64,000 nucleotides of DNA, from the IMG/VR virus record IMGVR_UViG_3300028025_003013, positions 1 through 64,000 of that record; one strand, written 5' to 3'. A model generated the notes under the pieces. The model worked only from the letters and a program-made list of their open reading frames with translations, was not told the origin of the DNA and made no database searches. A program made the translations under genes and the position numbers. The DNA comes from a virus. Within the stretch, counting starts at the first letter, position 1. The number at the start of each line of letters is the position of its first letter. Of this stretch, positions 61,765 to 64,000 are shown piece after piece.

Positions 61765-61770
61765 TAAATA
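61763..61770 (+). promoter_or_regulatory. Possible late promoter box AATAAATA
   Basis: TAATAAATAGTAG right after the gp8 stop, 37 bp upstream of ATG 61807. Confidence 0.45.
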
Positions 61771-61806
61771 GTAGTTGAATGCACCGAATAAACATAGGCT
61801 GAGAGA

Positions 61807-64000
61807 ATGACTATCAATTTTAACGTAGATCCGTACTTTGACGATTACAACGAAGATGACAAATATCTTCGTGTTCTGTTTCGTCCAGGATACCCAGTAC
61901 AAGCACGTGAGCTAACACAGGCGCAAACTATCCTGCAAAATCAGGTTACTCGCTTTGGTAACCATGTGTTCAAACAGGGTTCGATGGTAACTCCTGGTCA
62001 GGTGGCTTATGATGGTGAATTCAACTACATCAAACTACAAACGATCTACAACAACACTGAAGTTACATCTTATGTAGAAGAGTTTGTTGGACAAGAAATT
62101 GTTGGGTCAACCAGTGGCATTCGTGCACTAGTACTTTACGCCACTGAGTCTACCGAAACAGATCCTCCAACACTGTACGTTAAGTACATGAACTCTGGTA
62201 CTGATACAACTACCAAAGTTTTTGCCGACAATGAACAGATTATTTCTCAGGATAATACCAACCAGCGTTTTGCGTTCACTTATACGCAGGGTGCAACTGG
62301 TTTGGGTTCATCGGCTTCTATTCAGAAAGGTATCTATTTTGTAAATGGATTCTTTACTCAGGTAGATACTCAAACTGTTATTCTTGACAAGTATTCAAAC
62401 ACTCCAACTTATCGTATCGGTCTTGATGTTACTGAAGATGTAGTAACTCCTGAAGAAGATGCAAACCTATTTGATAACGCACAGGGTTCATCTAACTTTG
62501 CTGCTCCAGGTGCTCACCGCTACAAAATTACTCTAGTATTAGAAAAACGTCCAACTGACGATGATGGCGATAAAGACTTTATCGAGTTGTTACGTATTAA
62601 AGATGGCGAAACTCAGTTTCAGGTTAAGAATGCTGCATACGCAGACATTATGGATACCATGGCTCGTCGTACCTATGATGAGTCTGGTAACTACAGCGTA
62701 AGACCTTTTGGTATTGATGTTCGTGAACACCGTAACAACGATCGTGGTACATGGGATGCTGGTGTTTCTTATAACATCGGTGACATTGTTGCCAATGGTC
62801 TTGGCCAGTTCTATGTTGCAAGAACCTCTGGTATTTCTACAACCAATAAACCAGTTCACACACTTGGTGTTTCCTATGATGGAACATCCTTGTACTGGGA
62901 ATATACAACAGCACCACCATACAATCGTGGTGTTTACTCTGTTGCTGATGGTGGCGATGAAGCATATCTCGCCATGGGTATCGAAAAGGGTAAAGCATAC
63001 GTACAGGGTTACGAGATCGAAAAACTCGCAACCACTTACATTAAAGTTCCAAAGTCTAGAGCATTCAAGCAGATTCTAGATGGTAAGATTTCCACACCAG
63101 TTGGAAACTTCGTACAGGTAACTAACCTGTATGGTCCTCCAAACCTTCCTACATTCCCAGTGGTTTATCTACGTGATGCCAAGACAGTAACTCGTGGTTC
63201 TGCAGCTGGCAATCAGGTTGGTACTGCACGTATTCGTGGTATCGAATTAGAATCTGGTGCAAACGGATCGGTTACAGCATACTACAAAGTAATGTTGTAT
63301 GACATCGAGATGAACACAGGTGTAACTGATGTTGTTATCAACAGTGGTGGTACTGGTGCTTCTAGTCCAACAATTACCATTGATGATCCATTCATCAATG
63401 GCGTAAGTGGTAATGTCGTTGCTTCATGGACCAGCGGAATGTCTTCTGCCGTGGGCAATATTATTTCTTATGTTAACTCTGGTGTCAAGAACTTCTACAG
63501 AGTTACTGCATACAGTGCTGTTTTAAGTTCAAGCGCACCGACCCATACATTTGGTGTTACAGCTTATGGTGGCGCATCGCTTGAATACATCGGTACAACT
63601 GCCACAGCTACAGCTGTAGTTTCTAGTGGCGCAGTGGTTGCTGTTCAGGTAACACGTCCAGGTAATGGATACGTAACTCCACCGACCTTTACCTTCTCCA
63701 GTGGCTCTGCTTCAGTGTCATGCTCTGTTGGTAAGTTGGACTTTTCTCGTTTAGTTAAGCAACTTCACTATCCAACCGATGCAGCTGGCAATGCTTTCTC
63801 TGCAGATGCTTATCCAATATACAATGTTGGCGCAGGACAAATTACCTGCACTGGTGCTGGATCAAGTGCATTGGTTGTTGGTAATGGAACATACTTCTTA
63901 CGACAGACTAAAGTTGGCGATTTGATTCGTGCAACAACTACAGCTGGCGCAGTCTCAGAATTTAAAGTTGGTTACATTATTGATAACACAACACTATATG
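61807..64000 (+). CDS. DUF4815-type tail/baseplate protein, 3' end outside window
   Basis: Open frame of at least 731 codons, continuing past the edge. Opening MTINFNVDPYFDDYNEDDKYLRVLFRPGYPVQARELTQAQTILQNQVTRFGNHVFKQGSMV is the DUF4815 signature found in large baseplate/tail-fibre-associated proteins of marine T4-like phages. TNKPVHTLG and NNGTG-like beta units suggest repeated beta domains later. Likely replaces T4 gp9/gp10 functions in linking fibres (inference). Start has GAGAGA at -6. Confidence 0.85.
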   Translation, partial: MTINFNVDPYFDDYNEDDKYLRVLFRPGYPVQARELTQAQTILQNQVTRFGNHVFKQGSMVTPGQVAYDGEFNYIKLQTIYNNTEVTSYVEEFVGQEIVGSTSGIRALVLYATESTETDPPTLYVKYMNSGTDTTTKVFADNEQIISQDNTNQRFAFTYTQGATGLGSSASIQKGIYFVNGFFTQVDTQTVILDKYSNTPTYRIGLDVTEDVVTPEEDANLFDNAQGSSNFAAPGAHRYKITLVLEKRPTDDDGDKDFIELLRIKDGETQFQVKNAAYADIMDTMARRTYDESGNYSVRPFGIDVREHRNNDRGTWDAGVSYNIGDIVANGLGQFYVARTSGISTTNKPVHTLGVSYDGTSLYWEYTTAPPYNRGVYSVADGGDEAYLAMGIEKGKAYVQGYEIEKLATTYIKVPKSRAFKQILDGKISTPVGNFVQVTNLYGPPNLPTFPVVYLRDAKTVTRGSAAGNQVGTARIRGIELESGANGSVTAYYKVMLYDIEMNTGVTDVVINSGGTGASSPTITIDDPFINGVSGNVVASWTSGMSSAVGNIISYVNSGVKNFYRVTAYSAVLSSSAPTHTFGVTAYGGASLEYIGTTATATAVVSSGAVVAVQVTRPGNGYVTPPTFTFSSGSASVSCSVGKLDFSRLVKQLHYPTDAAGNAFSADAYPIYNVGAGQITCTGAGSSALVVGNGTYFLRQTKVGDLIRATTTAGAVSEFKVGYIIDNTTLY

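Overview
This window is about 64 kb of a large T4-like myovirus genome (tailed phage, Straboviridae/cyanophage/pelagiphage-type gene set). The evidence is a T4-type baseplate block (homologues of gp48, gp53, gp27, gp5, PAAR tip, gp25, gp6, gp7-like, gp8) and replication/late-transcription genes (gp30 ligase, RNase H, gp32, gp59, gp33, DsbA-like). Further evidence is a T4-type packaging/head gene pair (gp16, gp4), dense ATGA gene overlaps and exact TATAAATA late-promoter boxes. The host is not given. A circularly permuted tmRNA with tag ANDEQFALAA and a curli export cassette suggest a Gram-negative host, perhaps a freshwater beta- or alphaproteobacterium; this is inference.

Layout. 1-8937: small membrane proteins, then a tightly coupled operon encoding a curli-like export system (CsgF, lipoprotein CsgG, a curlin-repeat protein, a FecR-domain protein with a curlin-like tail, a discoidin-like/curlin adhesin), a glutamine-amidotransferase-like enzyme and a CHASE2 membrane adenylate cyclase. 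9000-21050: early region of short, mostly unrecognised genes behind strong sigma70-like promoters, with DNA ligase, RNase H, DsbA-like protein, MazG-like pyrophosphohydrolase and dCMP deaminase. 21063-28218: tRNA array, 28 tRNAs covering all 20 amino acids, with an HNH endonuclease, an AAA+ ATPase, small genes and several unexplained structured spacers. 28235-35570: further early genes including a metallophosphoesterase, a MazG-like enzyme, a deoxyribonucleotidase, PhoH, a GH19 endolysin and a PD-(D/E)XK exonuclease. 35571-36015: permuted two-piece tmRNA. 36044-42468: secreted Lys/Ala/Pro-rich proteins, SleB-like hydrolase, ClpP-like protease, gp33, gp59 and gp32. 42512-48117 (minus strand): tape-measure-like protein, gp26 with a -1 frameshift extension, gp16, holin-like protein, gp54, an unknown conserved protein and gp4. 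48172-64000 (plus strand): baseplate and tail genes, the last one cut by the window edge.

How it works together. Early promoters (TTGAC(G/T)-17 nt-(T/C)ATAAT) drive nucleotide metabolism, replication and tRNA genes. gp33 and TATAAATA boxes indicate T4-style late transcription of structural genes. The tRNAs, tmRNA and ClpP-like protease look like a phage-owned translation and quality-control kit. The curli cassette with its own cyclase is the most unusual system here. It has its own outer-membrane pore, pore accessory, at least three exported proteins with curlin-like sequence and a cAMP-making membrane sensor, so the infected cell could be made to display amyloid-like fibres or to open a gated outer-membrane channel.
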